Source of the DNA: Reyranellaceae bacterium | GTDB lineage: Bacteria; Pseudomonadota; Alphaproteobacteria; Reyranellales; Reyranellaceae | NCBI GenBank assembly: GCA_022844045.1 | Contig: JALHMM010000003.1 | Location: 94,527 to 158,526, forward strand | Direction: 5' to 3' | DNA: 64,000 nt | Shown here: in pieces, positions 32,205 to 42,130 of the stretch | How the letters are laid out: each line of letters starts with the position of its first letter | Position numbering within the stretch: position 1 is the first letter of the stretch | The notes under the pieces: model-generated | What the model was told of the DNA's origin: nothing | The model's input: the letters and a program-made list of their open reading frames with translations, nothing else | The model's database searches: none | Made by a program: the position numbers and the translations under genes

Positions 32205-32978
32205 ATGACCGCTGCCACCGAGGCGATGCGCCCACCGTCCCGAGCCCTGCTGTTCCTGGAGGGGCGCGCGCTGTGGGAGCTGGGCGCCTTTGTCGGTTCG
32301 CTGCCGCTACTGAACGCCGCGCCGCGCGGCGACGGCCATCCGGTCCTCGTCCTGCCCGGCCTGATCGCCAGCGACGTTTCGACACGCCCGTTGCGCGCCT
32401 TCCTGCGCGGCCGCGGCTATGCCGCCCATGGCTGGGGCTTGGGGCGCAATCTGGGACCGCGCGAGGGGGTCGAGGACGGCATGCTGCAGCGCCTGCTCGA
32501 GCTGCATCAGCGCTATGGCCGCAAGGTCAGCCTGGTCGGCTGGAGCCTGGGCGGTGTTTTCGCCCGCGAGCTGGGCAAGCAGGCGCCGCAGGCGGTACGC
32601 CAGGTGATCACCCTGGGCAGCCCCTTCGCCGGCGATCCGCGCGCCACCAACGCCTGGCGCGTCTTCGAATGGGCCAGCGGCCAGAAGGTGCCGGAGCGCG
32701 GTTCGCACCGCATCGACCGGCTGCGCGAGAAGCCGCCGGTGCCGAGCACCGCCATCTACAGCCGCACCGACGGCATCTGCGCCTGGCAGGCCTGCCGCGA
32801 GGATGCCGCTCCGCAGGCCGACAATATCGAGATCATGGGCAGCCATTGCGGCCTGGGCCACAACCCCGCCGCCGTCTACGCCATCGCCGACCGGCTGGCG
32901 CAGCCCGAGGACGGCTGGAAGCCGTTCGCGCGCGAAGGCTGGAAGCGCGCGATCTATCTCGATCCCGAGCGCGCATAG
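32205..32978 (+). CDS. Alpha/beta hydrolase (esterase/lipase-like)
   Basis: 257 aa; HPVLVLPGLIASDVSTRPLRAFLRGRGY, nucleophile elbow GWSLGG. Confidence 0.85.
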   Translation: MTAATEAMRPPSRALLFLEGRALWELGAFVGSLPLLNAAPRGDGHPVLVLPGLIASDVSTRPLRAFLRGRGYAAHGWGLGRNLGPREGVEDGMLQRLLELHQRYGRKVSLVGWSLGGVFARELGKQAPQAVRQVITLGSPFAGDPRATNAWRVFEWASGQKVPERGSHRIDRLREKPPVPSTAIYSRTDGICAWQACREDAAPQADNIEIMGSHCGLGHNPAAVYAIADRLAQPEDGWKPFAREGWKRAIYLDPERA

Positions 32979-32982
32979 CTCT

Positions 32983-33112
32983 GCCTTCCCCCGGAGGGGG
33001 AAGGTGCCCGAAGGGCGGAAGGGGGATGTCGAAGACGGACTCCTGTGTTCGTCTTCGACATCCCCCTTCCGTCAGCGCTTCGCGCTGCCACCTTCCCCCT
33101 CCGGGGGAAGGT
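32983..33112. repeat. ~130 bp intergenic inverted-repeat element, opposite orientation to 5364-5493
   Basis: Left arm gtgcccgaagggcgg, right arm ccgtcagcgcttcgcgctgccacc; convergent junction. Confidence 0.85.
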
Positions 33113-33116
33113 AAAA

Positions 33117-34397
33117 TTAGGTCAACCGCAGCAACACCTCGGCGGTGTGCAAAGCGAGCCCCGCCAGGCCGCCGATCAGCGCGCCGTTGAAGCGGATGTA
33201 TTGCAGATCGCGGCCGACATTGAGCTCGATCATGTGGATCAGCCGATCGACCTGCCACGACTTCACCTGGTCGGCGACAAAGCGCGAGATGCCGCTCTTC
33301 TGGTTGGCGACGAAGGTGCGCAGCACCGTCACCATGCCCTCGTTGATGTCGGCGCGGATCGAGGAATCCTCGCGCAGCTTGCCGCCGACCTCGACCAGCA
33401 GGTCGGTGAGCGCGCCGCGCACCATCGACGACGGCGACTGGGTCTCGCGCTCGATGAAGCCGCGCACGCTCTCCCAGATGCCTTCCGCCAGATCGCGGAT
33501 CTCGGGCCGTGCCAGCAGATCCTTGCGCAGCTCGTCGAGGCGCTCGGCGTAATCCGGCGACGTGCGCAACTTCTCGATGAAGGTCGCGATGAAGCGGTCG
33601 AACTCGCCGCGCACCGCGTGGTTCTCGTCGGCACGCACCTCCTCGAGGAACGACGACACCGAGGTCACCAGCTTGCGCAGCACATAGCCGTCGGCCTGGA
33701 ACAGGCGGAACAACGTCGGCAGCTCCCCGCGGATCTTGTCGCGGATGGCGTCGAGCGCCTCGGGGTTGTTCAGCAGCTGGCCGAGCGCCACCAGCAGCTC
33801 GTCGAGAACGCGTTGGTGGCGACGGTCATGCGTGACGGCGTCGAGCAGGCCGGCCGCCAGCGGCGCGATCTCGACCGCCTCCAGCCGCTCGACCACGCGC
33901 TTGGTGAGGAAGCCGCGCAGGCCCGAGCCGTCCATGGCGTTGAGCGCCTGGGGCAAGAGGCGCAGCACGAAGCGCGCGAGATCGTCGCTCTGGCGCCGAT
34001 CGGCCAGCCAGTCGGCGATCATGGCGGCGAAATCGACCTTGCGCAGCTCGGTGGCGACCGGCTGGTCGGCGAGGAAATGCCGTTCGATGAACTCGCCCAG
34101 GCTGTCGGCGATGCGCGCCTGGTTGCGCGGCACGATGGCGGTGTGCGGGATCGGCAGGCCGAGCGGCCGGCGGAACAGGGCGACGACGGCGTACCAGTCG
34201 GCCAGGCCGCCGATCGCCGCCGCCTCGGCGAAGGCGGCCAGGAAGGCGAAGCCCGGGTGATAGCGCTCGGCGTAGCGCGCGCCCGCCAGCACCAGGAGGC
34301 AGACGACGAGCAGGCCGGTCGCCGCCGCCCGCGTACGCCGCAGCTCGCGCAGGCGCTCCGCGTCGCGGCCGCTATCGGTGGTCAAGGCCATGGTCAT
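33117..34397 (-). CDS. DUF445 family membrane protein
   Basis: 426 aa; AEAAAIGGLADWYAVVALFRRPLGLPIPHTAIVPRNQARI is characteristic of DUF445. Confidence 0.88.
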   Translation of the reverse strand: MTMALTTDSGRDAERLRELRRTRAAATGLLVVCLLVLAGARYAERYHPGFAFLAAFAEAAAIGGLADWYAVVALFRRPLGLPIPHTAIVPRNQARIADSLGEFIERHFLADQPVATELRKVDFAAMIADWLADRRQSDDLARFVLRLLPQALNAMDGSGLRGFLTKRVVERLEAVEIAPLAAGLLDAVTHDRRHQRVLDELLVALGQLLNNPEALDAIRDKIRGELPTLFRLFQADGYVLRKLVTSVSSFLEEVRADENHAVRGEFDRFIATFIEKLRTSPDYAERLDELRKDLLARPEIRDLAEGIWESVRGFIERETQSPSSMVRGALTDLLVEVGGKLREDSSIRADINEGMVTVLRTFVANQKSGISRFVADQVKSWQVDRLIHMIELNVGRDLQYIRFNGALIGGLAGLALHTAEVLLRLT

Positions 34398-34469
34398 GGT
34401 CGGCTCGCTCTCCTCGGCACCAAGCTAATTATCTGATAATTCTGATAAAATCACGCCTTCGCAACTGCG

Positions 34470-34508
34470 TTGTTGCGTCGCAACAAGATTCTTGTTGCAT
34501 CGCAGCAT
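34470..34508. promoter_or_regulatory. Tandem TTGTTGC-N3-GCA operators upstream of the phasin gene (PhaR-like candidate)
   Basis: TTGTTGC-GTC-GCAACAA (34470-34486) and TTGTTGC-ATC-GCAGCAT (34492-34508), 22 bp centre-to-centre. Confidence 0.55.
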
Positions 34509-34589
34509 AAGGTCAACTATGTTTTCTCCATCGCGGGCCACTCATGGACGCGCCCAACCGCCATAGCTCATCAGAGGATGGAGACAGCA

Positions 34590-35036
34590 ATGACCGAGAC
34601 CAGCAACCTGAACCCGACCGCGACGATCACCGACGTCGTGTCCCAGATTCCCGAGGCCGCGCGTGCGTTCGTCGTCAAGGCGACCGAGACCGGCATGGAG
34701 CGCGCCGCGCGCGTGCGCAGCGGCGCCGAGGGCGTCGCCGCCACCGTTTACGACGTGGCCAGCGTGTCCATGAACGGCACCGCGCAGATCACCAACAGCC
34801 TGATGAAGGCCGCGCACGAGAACGTCTCGGCGACGCTGGGCATGATCGGCAAGCTCGCCGGCGCCAGGTGCCTGGGCGACGCCGCCACCGTGCAGCTCGA
34901 CTTCGTCCGTGACTACGGTAAGGCCAATGTCGCGCAGGTCCGCGAGATCGCCGACATCGCGCGCAAGGGCTACGGCGACGTCGAGAAGGCCGTCCGCGAC
35001 GGCTACGCCAAGGTCGTGCCGGCCAAGGCCGCCTAA
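34590..35036 (+). CDS. Phasin family protein
   Basis: 148 aa from MTETSNLNPTATITDVVSQIPEAARAFVVKATETGMERAARV; amphipathic, phasin_2-like composition. Confidence 0.8.
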   Translation: MTETSNLNPTATITDVVSQIPEAARAFVVKATETGMERAARVRSGAEGVAATVYDVASVSMNGTAQITNSLMKAAHENVSATLGMIGKLAGARCLGDAATVQLDFVRDYGKANVAQVREIADIARKGYGDVEKAVRDGYAKVVPAKAA

Positions 35037-35060
35037 GCCTTCTGAAACCGCTCTCTCTCG

Positions 35061-35089
35061 AAAAGCCCGCGCAAGCGGGCTTTTCTTTT
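35061..35089 (+). terminator. Rho-independent terminator after the phasin gene
   Basis: aaaagcccgc-gcaa-gcgggcttttcttt stem-loop with T-rich tract. Confidence 0.88.
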
Positions 35090-35231
35090 GCCGACTCGTC
35101 ACGGGTCGGTCGCGCCTCCTCGACATGCGGCCAGTGCGAAAATCGCGTGGCGCCTCGATCCGCGCTCGGCGCAAGATCGGCCAACTAACGGGAGGCCCAT
35201 CTTGCACGGCAAACGTCCGACCATCTCGTCC

Positions 35232-36791
35232 ATGCACGGCGTCGTCGCCGCCGCGCATCCGCTGGCCGCCGCCGCCGGCGCGCGCGTGCTGTCGAACGGC
35301 GGCAACGCCTTCGACGCCGCCGCCGCGACCGCGGCCACGCTCAACGTCGTCGAGCCCTATATGTCCGGCCTCGCCGGCCAGGGGCTGGCGACCTGCTACG
35401 TCGCAGCCGAGAAACGCGTGCGCGTACTCGACTTCCTGCCGCCGATCCCCGACGGCTTCCCGATCGAGCGCTTCAAGCGTCGCGAGGATGTGGCGCGCGG
35501 CGCGCTGGGCGTCGGCCGGCCGGGCAATCTCGCCGGCTGGTGCACCATGGTCGACACCTACGGCAGCAAGTCGCTCGCCGAGCTGTTCGCGCCGGCGATC
35601 ACCATCGCGCGCGACGGCTTCCCGCTAATCGAGTTCAATGTCGACGAGACCAATGGTGGCGGCGCCGATCTCCGCCGCCACGACGCGCTCTATGGCCCGT
35701 GGGCAAAGAACTACACCGATGGCAGCGGCCGCGTCGCGCCGGGCTACATCCTCAGGCAACCCGATCTCGCGCGCACTTTCGAAGCATTGGCGAAGGACGG
35801 GCCAGGCCTGCTCTACGGTGGCGCGCTGGGTCGCACCGTCGTCGAGCACCTGAAGTCGTTGGGCGGCTGCATCACCCTGGCCGACCTCGAGGCGGTGAAG
35901 CCGCGATGGCAGGACCCGATCGCCGCCAGCTATCGCGGCATGGACATCTATGTGCCGCCGCCACCCTGCGAGGCGTTCCAGTACCTGCTGGCACTGCGCA
36001 TCCTCGAGGGCTTCGACCTCAAGAGCATGCCGCGCAACGGCGTCGACCATATCGACACGGTCCTGCGCGCCATCCGCGTCGCCGCCGGCGTGCGCATCGC
36101 CAACAACAATCCCTCGAGCCAGAAGCTCGCCCATCTGCTGTCGGAGGAGCATGTCGCGGGCCTGCGCGCCCGCGTGCGCGACGGCAAGGTGGTCGACGGC
36201 CCGACCGAACAATGGACGCCGCCGCCGGCCGAGGGCCACACCACCTCGTTCTCGATCGCCGATCGCGACGGCAATCTGGTCTGCGTGACGCAGAGCCTGG
36301 GCAGTGTGTTCGGCTCGGGCGTGGTCGTGCCCGGCACCGGCATCTGCCTCAACAATTTCCTCTACTGGGCCGATGTCACGCCCGGCAGCCCGAACCGCTC
36401 GAGGCCCGGCGGCCCGATGCCGGTCTGCGTCGCGCCGTCGATCGGGTTGCGCGACGGCAAGCCGGCTTTGGTGCTGGGTACGCCGGGCAGCTACGGCATC
36501 CTGCAGACCCAGGTGCAGGCGGTGGTGCAGTACCTCGATTACGGCCTGCCGTTGCAGGAGGCCATCGAGGCGCCGCGCGCGCGGCTGACCGACGGCCGCG
36601 CCGTGATGCTGGAGTCGCGCGTCGAGCCCTCGGTGATGGACGGCCTGCAGGCGCGCGGCCACAACCTCGAGCGCGGCCCGCAATGGACGATGCGCGTCGG
36701 CGGCATGCAGGCCATCGCGCTCGATCCGACCAGCGGCGCGCGCACCGGCGCCTGCGATCCAAGGCGCGACGGGTATGTGGTGACGGCTTAA
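35232..36791 (+). CDS. Gamma-glutamyltransferase family protein
   Basis: MHGVVAAAHPLAAAAGARVLSNGGNAFDAAAATAATLNVVEP; TTSFSIADRDGNLVCVTQSLGSVFGSG (Ntn threonine region). An upstream TTG at 35202 is a possible alternative start. Confidence 0.9.
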   Translation: MHGVVAAAHPLAAAAGARVLSNGGNAFDAAAATAATLNVVEPYMSGLAGQGLATCYVAAEKRVRVLDFLPPIPDGFPIERFKRREDVARGALGVGRPGNLAGWCTMVDTYGSKSLAELFAPAITIARDGFPLIEFNVDETNGGGADLRRHDALYGPWAKNYTDGSGRVAPGYILRQPDLARTFEALAKDGPGLLYGGALGRTVVEHLKSLGGCITLADLEAVKPRWQDPIAASYRGMDIYVPPPPCEAFQYLLALRILEGFDLKSMPRNGVDHIDTVLRAIRVAAGVRIANNNPSSQKLAHLLSEEHVAGLRARVRDGKVVDGPTEQWTPPPAEGHTTSFSIADRDGNLVCVTQSLGSVFGSGVVVPGTGICLNNFLYWADVTPGSPNRSRPGGPMPVCVAPSIGLRDGKPALVLGTPGSYGILQTQVQAVVQYLDYGLPLQEAIEAPRARLTDGRAVMLESRVEPSVMDGLQARGHNLERGPQWTMRVGGMQAIALDPTSGARTGACDPRRDGYVVTA

Positions 36792-36796
36792 CTTTT

Positions 36797-36920
36797 ACCT
36801 TCCCCCGGAGGGGGAAGGTGGCGCGGAGCGACGGATGGGGGATGTCGAAGACGGACTCCTGCGTTCGTCTTCAACATCCCCCATCCGCCCTTCGGGCACC
36901 TTCCCCCTCCGGGGGAAGGT
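36797..36920. repeat. ~124 bp intergenic inverted-repeat element, convergent junction
   Basis: Near-identical to 2056-2180. Confidence 0.85.
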
Positions 36921-36928
36921 ATTAAGCG

Positions 36929-37867
36929 TTACGACGCCGCGGCGGCGTACTTGCCGGTGAGCTGCGGCGTGGTCGGCGTCGCGGCCTTCTTCTGCTGCTG
37001 CTCCAGCCGCGTTTCGCGCCCCCAGGTGCGCTTGAGATCGTCCTTCACGTGGAAGGTCAGACGGCCCAGCCCCTCGGTCTCGATCTCGACCTTGTCGCCG
37101 TCTTGGAACGAGCTGAGCCCGCGATGGTTGGTGCCGGTGGCGAGGATGTCGCCGGGCTCCAGCGTGTGGATCGAGCTCACCCACTCGACGCAGCGCGGGA
37201 TCTTGTGCGCCATGTCGTCGGTGTTGAAGTTCTGCTTCAGCACGCCGTTGACCCACAGCCTGACCTGCAGCTTCTGCGGATCGGCGATCTCGTCCTTGGT
37301 GACGATGAACGGCCCGATGGGCGCGAAGGTGTCGCGCGACTTCATCTGATAGAAGACGTTGCCGCTGGGCGGCAGGCCGCGCGCCGAGCCGTCGATGAAG
37401 TTCATGTAGCCGAAGACGTAATCCATGGCGTCGGCCGCCTTGACCCTGGTGGCGCGCTTGCCGATGACCAGCGCCATCTCGGCCTCGCCTTCGAAGATCG
37501 TCGCCGGCACGTCGGGCAGCGCCATGGTGTCGCCATTGCCGATGATGGCGTTGGGCGATTTGTGAAAGCCGTTGATCGGCGCCGGCTTCTCCAGCGTGCC
37601 ATCCTCCATGTAGTTCACCGCCATGCAGGCGATATTGATCGGCCGCGGTAGCGGCGGGCGGATGCGCACGCTGGCCAGCGGCAGAGCCTTGCCCATCGCG
37701 GCGGCCTCCTCGAGCCGACCGCGATACTCGGCGAAGCGCTCGATCAGGCCGTTGATCAGATCGTGCGGCCCGACGCGCGGAATGTCGGACACCGCCGAGG
37801 CCACGTCGACAATCGCATCGCCCCGCACAACACCCAGCCGGAAATCGTCGAAAAAGCCGATCTTCAT
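36929..37867 (-). CDS. Fumarylacetoacetate hydrolase family protein
   Basis: Start MKIGFFDDFRLGVVRGDAIVDV; FEGEAEMALVIGK, GYMNFIDGSARG, DILATGTNHR. Confidence 0.92.
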   Translation of the reverse strand: MKIGFFDDFRLGVVRGDAIVDVASAVSDIPRVGPHDLINGLIERFAEYRGRLEEAAAMGKALPLASVRIRPPLPRPINIACMAVNYMEDGTLEKPAPINGFHKSPNAIIGNGDTMALPDVPATIFEGEAEMALVIGKRATRVKAADAMDYVFGYMNFIDGSARGLPPSGNVFYQMKSRDTFAPIGPFIVTKDEIADPQKLQVRLWVNGVLKQNFNTDDMAHKIPRCVEWVSSIHTLEPGDILATGTNHRGLSSFQDGDKVEIETEGLGRLTFHVKDDLKRTWGRETRLEQQQKKAATPTTPQLTGKYAAAAS

Positions 37868-37941
37868 GGCGCCCTCCCGCGCGGAACTATTCGCGAGCGG
37901 AGATTGCCGCCGCCGGGGGCGATCCGGCAACGGCTAAGAGA

Positions 37942-38682
37942 TCATCCCAGGGTCCTGCGATAGAGCGCGATCAGCCGCTCCCAGTGCCGCTCGGCCGCCG
38001 GCTTGTCGTAGCACCAGCGTTGCGGGAAGGCGAAGCCATGGTGCACGCCCATGTGGATCTCCAGCTCGCCCTTGGCGCCCGACGCGTCGAACAGGCGCTT
38101 CAGCTCCTTCACCATGTCGGGCGGCGCGAGCTCGTCGTGCTCGGCGCAGGAGATGTAGAGCTCGCCTTTGGCCTTGCCGAGCGTGAGATGCGGACTCTCG
38201 ACCGCGTCGCTCACCAGCCAGGTGCCGTAGAACGAGGCGGCGGCGGCGATGCGCTGGGGATAGCGCGCGGCGGCGGCCAGTGAGTAGGGCCCGCTCATGC
38301 AGTAGCCGTGCGTGCCGACCGGACCCTTCTTGATGTCCTGACGCGAGTCGATGAAGGCGAACATCGCCTGGACGTCGTCCATCACCGGCGGGATGGTCAT
38401 CTTGGTGCGCACCGCGCGCATGCGGGTGTGCTCGGCGCTGCCATGGGTCAGCACATCAGGCCCGTACTTGGTGTCGCGGCCGGCGCGGTAATAGAGATTG
38501 GGCAGGATCACGGCGTAGCCCGCCGTGCCCAGCCGCCGCGCCATGTCGTAGAGTTCCTCGCGGATGCCCGGCGCATCCATCAGCATCAGGATAGGTGGAC
38601 AGGGATCGCCGCGCTCGGGGCGGCAGACGAAGGTCTCCATCGCGCCATCCTTGGTCGCGATGTCCAGAATCTCCTCATGCAT
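37942..38682 (-). CDS. Dienelactone hydrolase family protein
   Basis: MHEEILDIATKDGAMETFVCRPERG; VGTHGYCMSGPYSLAAAARYP; MGVHHGFAFP. Confidence 0.9.
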   Translation of the reverse strand: MHEEILDIATKDGAMETFVCRPERGDPCPPILMLMDAPGIREELYDMARRLGTAGYAVILPNLYYRAGRDTKYGPDVLTHGSAEHTRMRAVRTKMTIPPVMDDVQAMFAFIDSRQDIKKGPVGTHGYCMSGPYSLAAAARYPQRIAAAASFYGTWLVSDAVESPHLTLGKAKGELYISCAEHDELAPPDMVKELKRLFDASGAKGELEIHMGVHHGFAFPQRWCYDKPAAERHWERLIALYRRTLG

Positions 38683-38692
38683 GGCCGCGCCC

Positions 38693-39295
38693 TCAGACCG
38701 AGATCCAGGTTTCGGAGAAGGCCAGCATCGCCGTGCTGATCTTGTGACCCGCGACCTCGCGCGGCACCGGCTTGCCGGCAAGCTTGCGGCCATTGATGGT
38801 TATCGTGGCATCCTGGCAGCCGACGAAGAGACTCGGCATGTAGTGCTTGCCGGTGGCCGACTTGTCGGGCGGAAACGCGAAGCAGAACGGCTTACCGAGC
38901 CCACTCCAGTTCAGCACGACGTTCGTGTCGCCCGCCTTCACTGTCTCGCTGTAGTTGCTGAGCGGATCGCCCGAGGCAATGAAGCTCTCGGCCTTCTGGT
39001 ACTTGATGCCCGCGAGGCCGGGGAGCCCGTTCCAGGCGCCGAAGTTCGAGACGAAACCGGCGATCAGGTAGCGCGCCAGCGCTTCGTTGTCGTGATAGCA
39101 GACATTGCCCGCGGCGTTGGCGTCCTGCGGCGATTGCAGCAGCACCAGCGCATGGCCCTGACCGTGCGGCGAGAGCACGACACGGAAGAAGCTGGCCAAC
39201 GCGACGAACGGGCCATCGGGCGTCTCCTTGAGCGAGATGCCGGGGTTCTCGCCCGACCAGTCGACATTGCCGGAGAAGACGATTGGATCGGCCAT
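38693..39295 (-). CDS. Conserved hypothetical protein
   Basis: 200 aa MADPIVFSGNVDWSGENPGISLKETPDGPF...; same-strand spacing with neighbours; no family recognised. Confidence 0.75.
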   Translation of the reverse strand: MADPIVFSGNVDWSGENPGISLKETPDGPFVALASFFRVVLSPHGQGHALVLLQSPQDANAAGNVCYHDNEALARYLIAGFVSNFGAWNGLPGLAGIKYQKAESFIASGDPLSNYSETVKAGDTNVVLNWSGLGKPFCFAFPPDKSATGKHYMPSLFVGCQDATITINGRKLAGKPVPREVAGHKISTAMLAFSETWISV

Positions 39296-39310
39296 GGGTT
39301 GTTCCTCCCG

Positions 39311-41074
39311 TTAGTTCAATGACAGCAAGCCCTCTTCGATCGCCTTGATCTGGATCGCGAGGTAACGCGAGTAGATGCGGCATTGCGCCAGGCTGCCGGC
39401 GGTGAACCACAGGCCGGGCTGCCTGGTGCGGCCCCACATGTTGCGCAGCTCGCCGCCGTCGTCGAAGCCCCAGACCGGGCCGATGCGATCGGCGATGGCG
39501 TCGCCGAGAAAGGCGCGCACCGTGTCCTGCTGATTGCGATAGCCGGTGGCGGCGACCACCAGCTCGGCCGGCAGCACCGTGCCGTCATTGAGCTTCAGTC
39601 CATCAGGGACGAAACGCTCGACGTCGTCGTGCTGCACCAGCCTGATGCGACCATCGATGATCATGTCGGAGCAGCCGACGTTGAAGTAGTACCCGCCGCC
39701 GCGGCGCAGATACATCATCTGGAAGCCGGTATCGTCCTCGCCAAAGGTCAGCTTGAAGCCGCGCGCCTCGAGACCCGCGAGCATATCGCGATCGTTGTCG
39801 CGCATCTCGGCGGTCGAGAGCTGGTAGGCTTGGCGCAGCACCGGATAGGGCATCGCCGTGGCGATCAGGTCGCAATCCTCGAACGGGATGCCCTCGTTGT
39901 AGATGGCGTAGACCTTCTGCGCCTCCTTCAGGCTCACGACGTAGGTCGGGCTGCGCTGCACCATGGTGACCTTGGCGCCGCTGGCGCAGAGATCCTGCGC
40001 CACGTCGTGGCCACTGTTGCCGGTGCCCAGCACGATGACCGGGCGACCCTTCCATTGCGCGCCTTCGGTATAGGCGCCGGAATGCATCACCGTGCCCTTG
40101 AACGAGTCGAGGCCGGGTGTGTCAGGCTTGATCGGAATGCCGCTGGCGCCGGTGGCGAAGACGACATGGCGCGGACGCACGACGCGCTCCTTGCCGTCGC
40201 GTTTGAGCTGGATGACCCAGTGCCCGGCATTGTCGTCGTAGCGGCCGCCGACCAGCTCGGTGCCGGTCCAGTAGTTCAGCTCCAGCGCGTCGACATAGGC
40301 CTCGAACCAGTTCGCCAGCTTGTCCTTGGGGATGAACACCGGCCAGGTCGGCGGGAACGGCATGTAGGGCATGTGGTTGACATGCACTTCGTTGTGCAGG
40401 GTCAACGCGTGATAGCGCAGGCGCCAGTTGTCGCCGACGCGCGGATGCTTATCGACGATCAGCGTGTCGATACCGAGCTGGTTGAGCCGCGCCGCGACAT
40501 CGAGGCCGGCCTGGCCGCCGCCGATCACCAAGGTCGCCGGATCGCGATCATCATAGGCGATGGCGCGCTTGCGCTGATCGAGCCAGTTCTCGCCGCCGAA
40601 GTCGCGGGAGTAGCGTTCGGCGTCATCGAGATCCTGCGGCGCGATCTCGGGGAATCCGCGCAGCTCCTCGAGCGTCGTCACCAGGGTCCAGCAGCGCCAC
40701 ACGCCGTCGCTGTCGGGCGCGAACCGCGCCACGGCATCGGCACGGCCAGACGCGGTCTCGAAGCCGAAGATGGTCTCGATACACTCTACGCCGGCACGCC
40801 GCACGCGACGCGGCGGCGAACGATGCGCCGGCAGATGCAGGTTGGCTGGTTTCGTGCGCGCGAGGTTCTCGCGCAGCATCGCGGCGATCGCCTGGCGACC
40901 GCTCGCCGTGCCGATGCGCCAGGTGAACGCCAGCACGTCGCGCCAATGGCCGTCGGGCAGGAACTGCGCCGTGACGGCATCGGGCTCGCCCTCGCGCAGC
41001 GCGTTGGTGAAGGCGGCCAGCCAGTCCGCCGCGATCTGCCGCGTGACGTCGGGCGAGAGAACGAGCCCGTCCAT
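39311..41074 (-). CDS. Flavin-containing monooxygenase / NAD(P)-FAD-dependent oxidoreductase with NTF2-like N-terminus
   Basis: 587 aa; VIGGGQAGLDVAARL, VIVLGTGNSGHDVAQDL Rossmann motifs, ATGYRNQ. Confidence 0.9.
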   Translation of the reverse strand: MDGLVLSPDVTRQIAADWLAAFTNALREGEPDAVTAQFLPDGHWRDVLAFTWRIGTASGRQAIAAMLRENLARTKPANLHLPAHRSPPRRVRRAGVECIETIFGFETASGRADAVARFAPDSDGVWRCWTLVTTLEELRGFPEIAPQDLDDAERYSRDFGGENWLDQRKRAIAYDDRDPATLVIGGGQAGLDVAARLNQLGIDTLIVDKHPRVGDNWRLRYHALTLHNEVHVNHMPYMPFPPTWPVFIPKDKLANWFEAYVDALELNYWTGTELVGGRYDDNAGHWVIQLKRDGKERVVRPRHVVFATGASGIPIKPDTPGLDSFKGTVMHSGAYTEGAQWKGRPVIVLGTGNSGHDVAQDLCASGAKVTMVQRSPTYVVSLKEAQKVYAIYNEGIPFEDCDLIATAMPYPVLRQAYQLSTAEMRDNDRDMLAGLEARGFKLTFGEDDTGFQMMYLRRGGGYYFNVGCSDMIIDGRIRLVQHDDVERFVPDGLKLNDGTVLPAELVVAATGYRNQQDTVRAFLGDAIADRIGPVWGFDDGGELRNMWGRTRQPGLWFTAGSLAQCRIYSRYLAIQIKAIEEGLLSLN

Positions 41075-41075
41075 C

Positions 41076-42038
41076 TCAGTACCCCGCCGCGCGGTCGACG
41101 ACTTCCTTCAACGGCTTGCCGTCGAGAAAGCGGCCGAGATTGTCGACGAAGAGCTTCGCCACGAAACGGTCGCGCTGCGGGTGCGGGCCGCCGATATGCG
41201 GCAGGACGATGATGCCCTCGGTGGTCCACAGCGGATCGCTCGCCGGCAGCGGTTCCTGGCGGAAGACGTCGAGCAGCGCGCCGGCGATGGTCTTGTTCTT
41301 CACGGCGGCGATCAGGTCGGCATCCTTGATGGTGTGGCCGCGGCCGAAATTCAGCAGCCACGCCGAGGGCTTCATCTTGGCAAAGCGCTTGGCGTCCATG
41401 AAGTTGTCGGTCGCGGGCGTCGCCGGCAGCAACAGCAGCACGAAGTCGGATTGCGCCAGCACCTCGTCGGTGCGCGACGGCGGCAACACCTCGGCGACGT
41501 TGGCCACGGCTTCAGGCGCGCGCTTGGTGCCGATCACGCGCATGCCCAGCGCCGCCGCGATGCGCGCGACCTCAGCGCCGATCGCGCCCAGGCCGAGAAT
41601 GCCCAAGGTCTTGCCGGTCAGCGGCTGGGCCACGGTGTGCACCCACTTCGAACTCTTCTGGTTCGCCGCCGCGATAGCGTAGGGCTTGGCGACATGGAAC
41701 AGCGCGCCGATGATATTCTCGGGCATCGACTCGGTGTGCGTGCCCCGTGCACAGGTGAGCGTCAGGCCGCCCGGCAGATCGGGCAGCGCCAGCCAGCCCT
41801 CGACACCGGCGCTCATCGCCTGCACCCAGCGCAGCTTGGGCATGCTCGGCAGCAGCCCGGTGGGCACGGCGGCGGCCATCATCGCCTCGGTCGCGGCAAG
41901 TTGGTCGGCCGACGGCTTGTCCTTGCGCGAGAGCGTGTCGATGGCGACGCGGTCGGCGAGGCCGGCGGCCTTCACGGCGTCGAGATAGGCGGCGGTGCTG
42001 TCGGTCCACAAAAGGACTCGGGCGCGATTGGAGTTCAC
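41076..42038 (-). CDS. D-2-hydroxyacid dehydrogenase
   Basis: 320 aa; LGILGLGAIGAEVARIAAALGMRVIGTKR; LLNFGRGHTIKDADLIAAV; LPHIGGPH. Confidence 0.9.
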   Translation of the reverse strand: MNSNRARVLLWTDSTAAYLDAVKAAGLADRVAIDTLSRKDKPSADQLAATEAMMAAAVPTGLLPSMPKLRWVQAMSAGVEGWLALPDLPGGLTLTCARGTHTESMPENIIGALFHVAKPYAIAAANQKSSKWVHTVAQPLTGKTLGILGLGAIGAEVARIAAALGMRVIGTKRAPEAVANVAEVLPPSRTDEVLAQSDFVLLLLPATPATDNFMDAKRFAKMKPSAWLLNFGRGHTIKDADLIAAVKNKTIAGALLDVFRQEPLPASDPLWTTEGIIVLPHIGGPHPQRDRFVAKLFVDNLGRFLDGKPLKEVVDRAAGY

Positions 42039-42130
42039 GGATGAATCTCCCTGGTAGTGCCAGGAGAACCTAGCGGATCGCGGACCGGGAAGCAGCGCGC
42101 TAATCTCGCGCGGCAGGATCGACGGAACAG

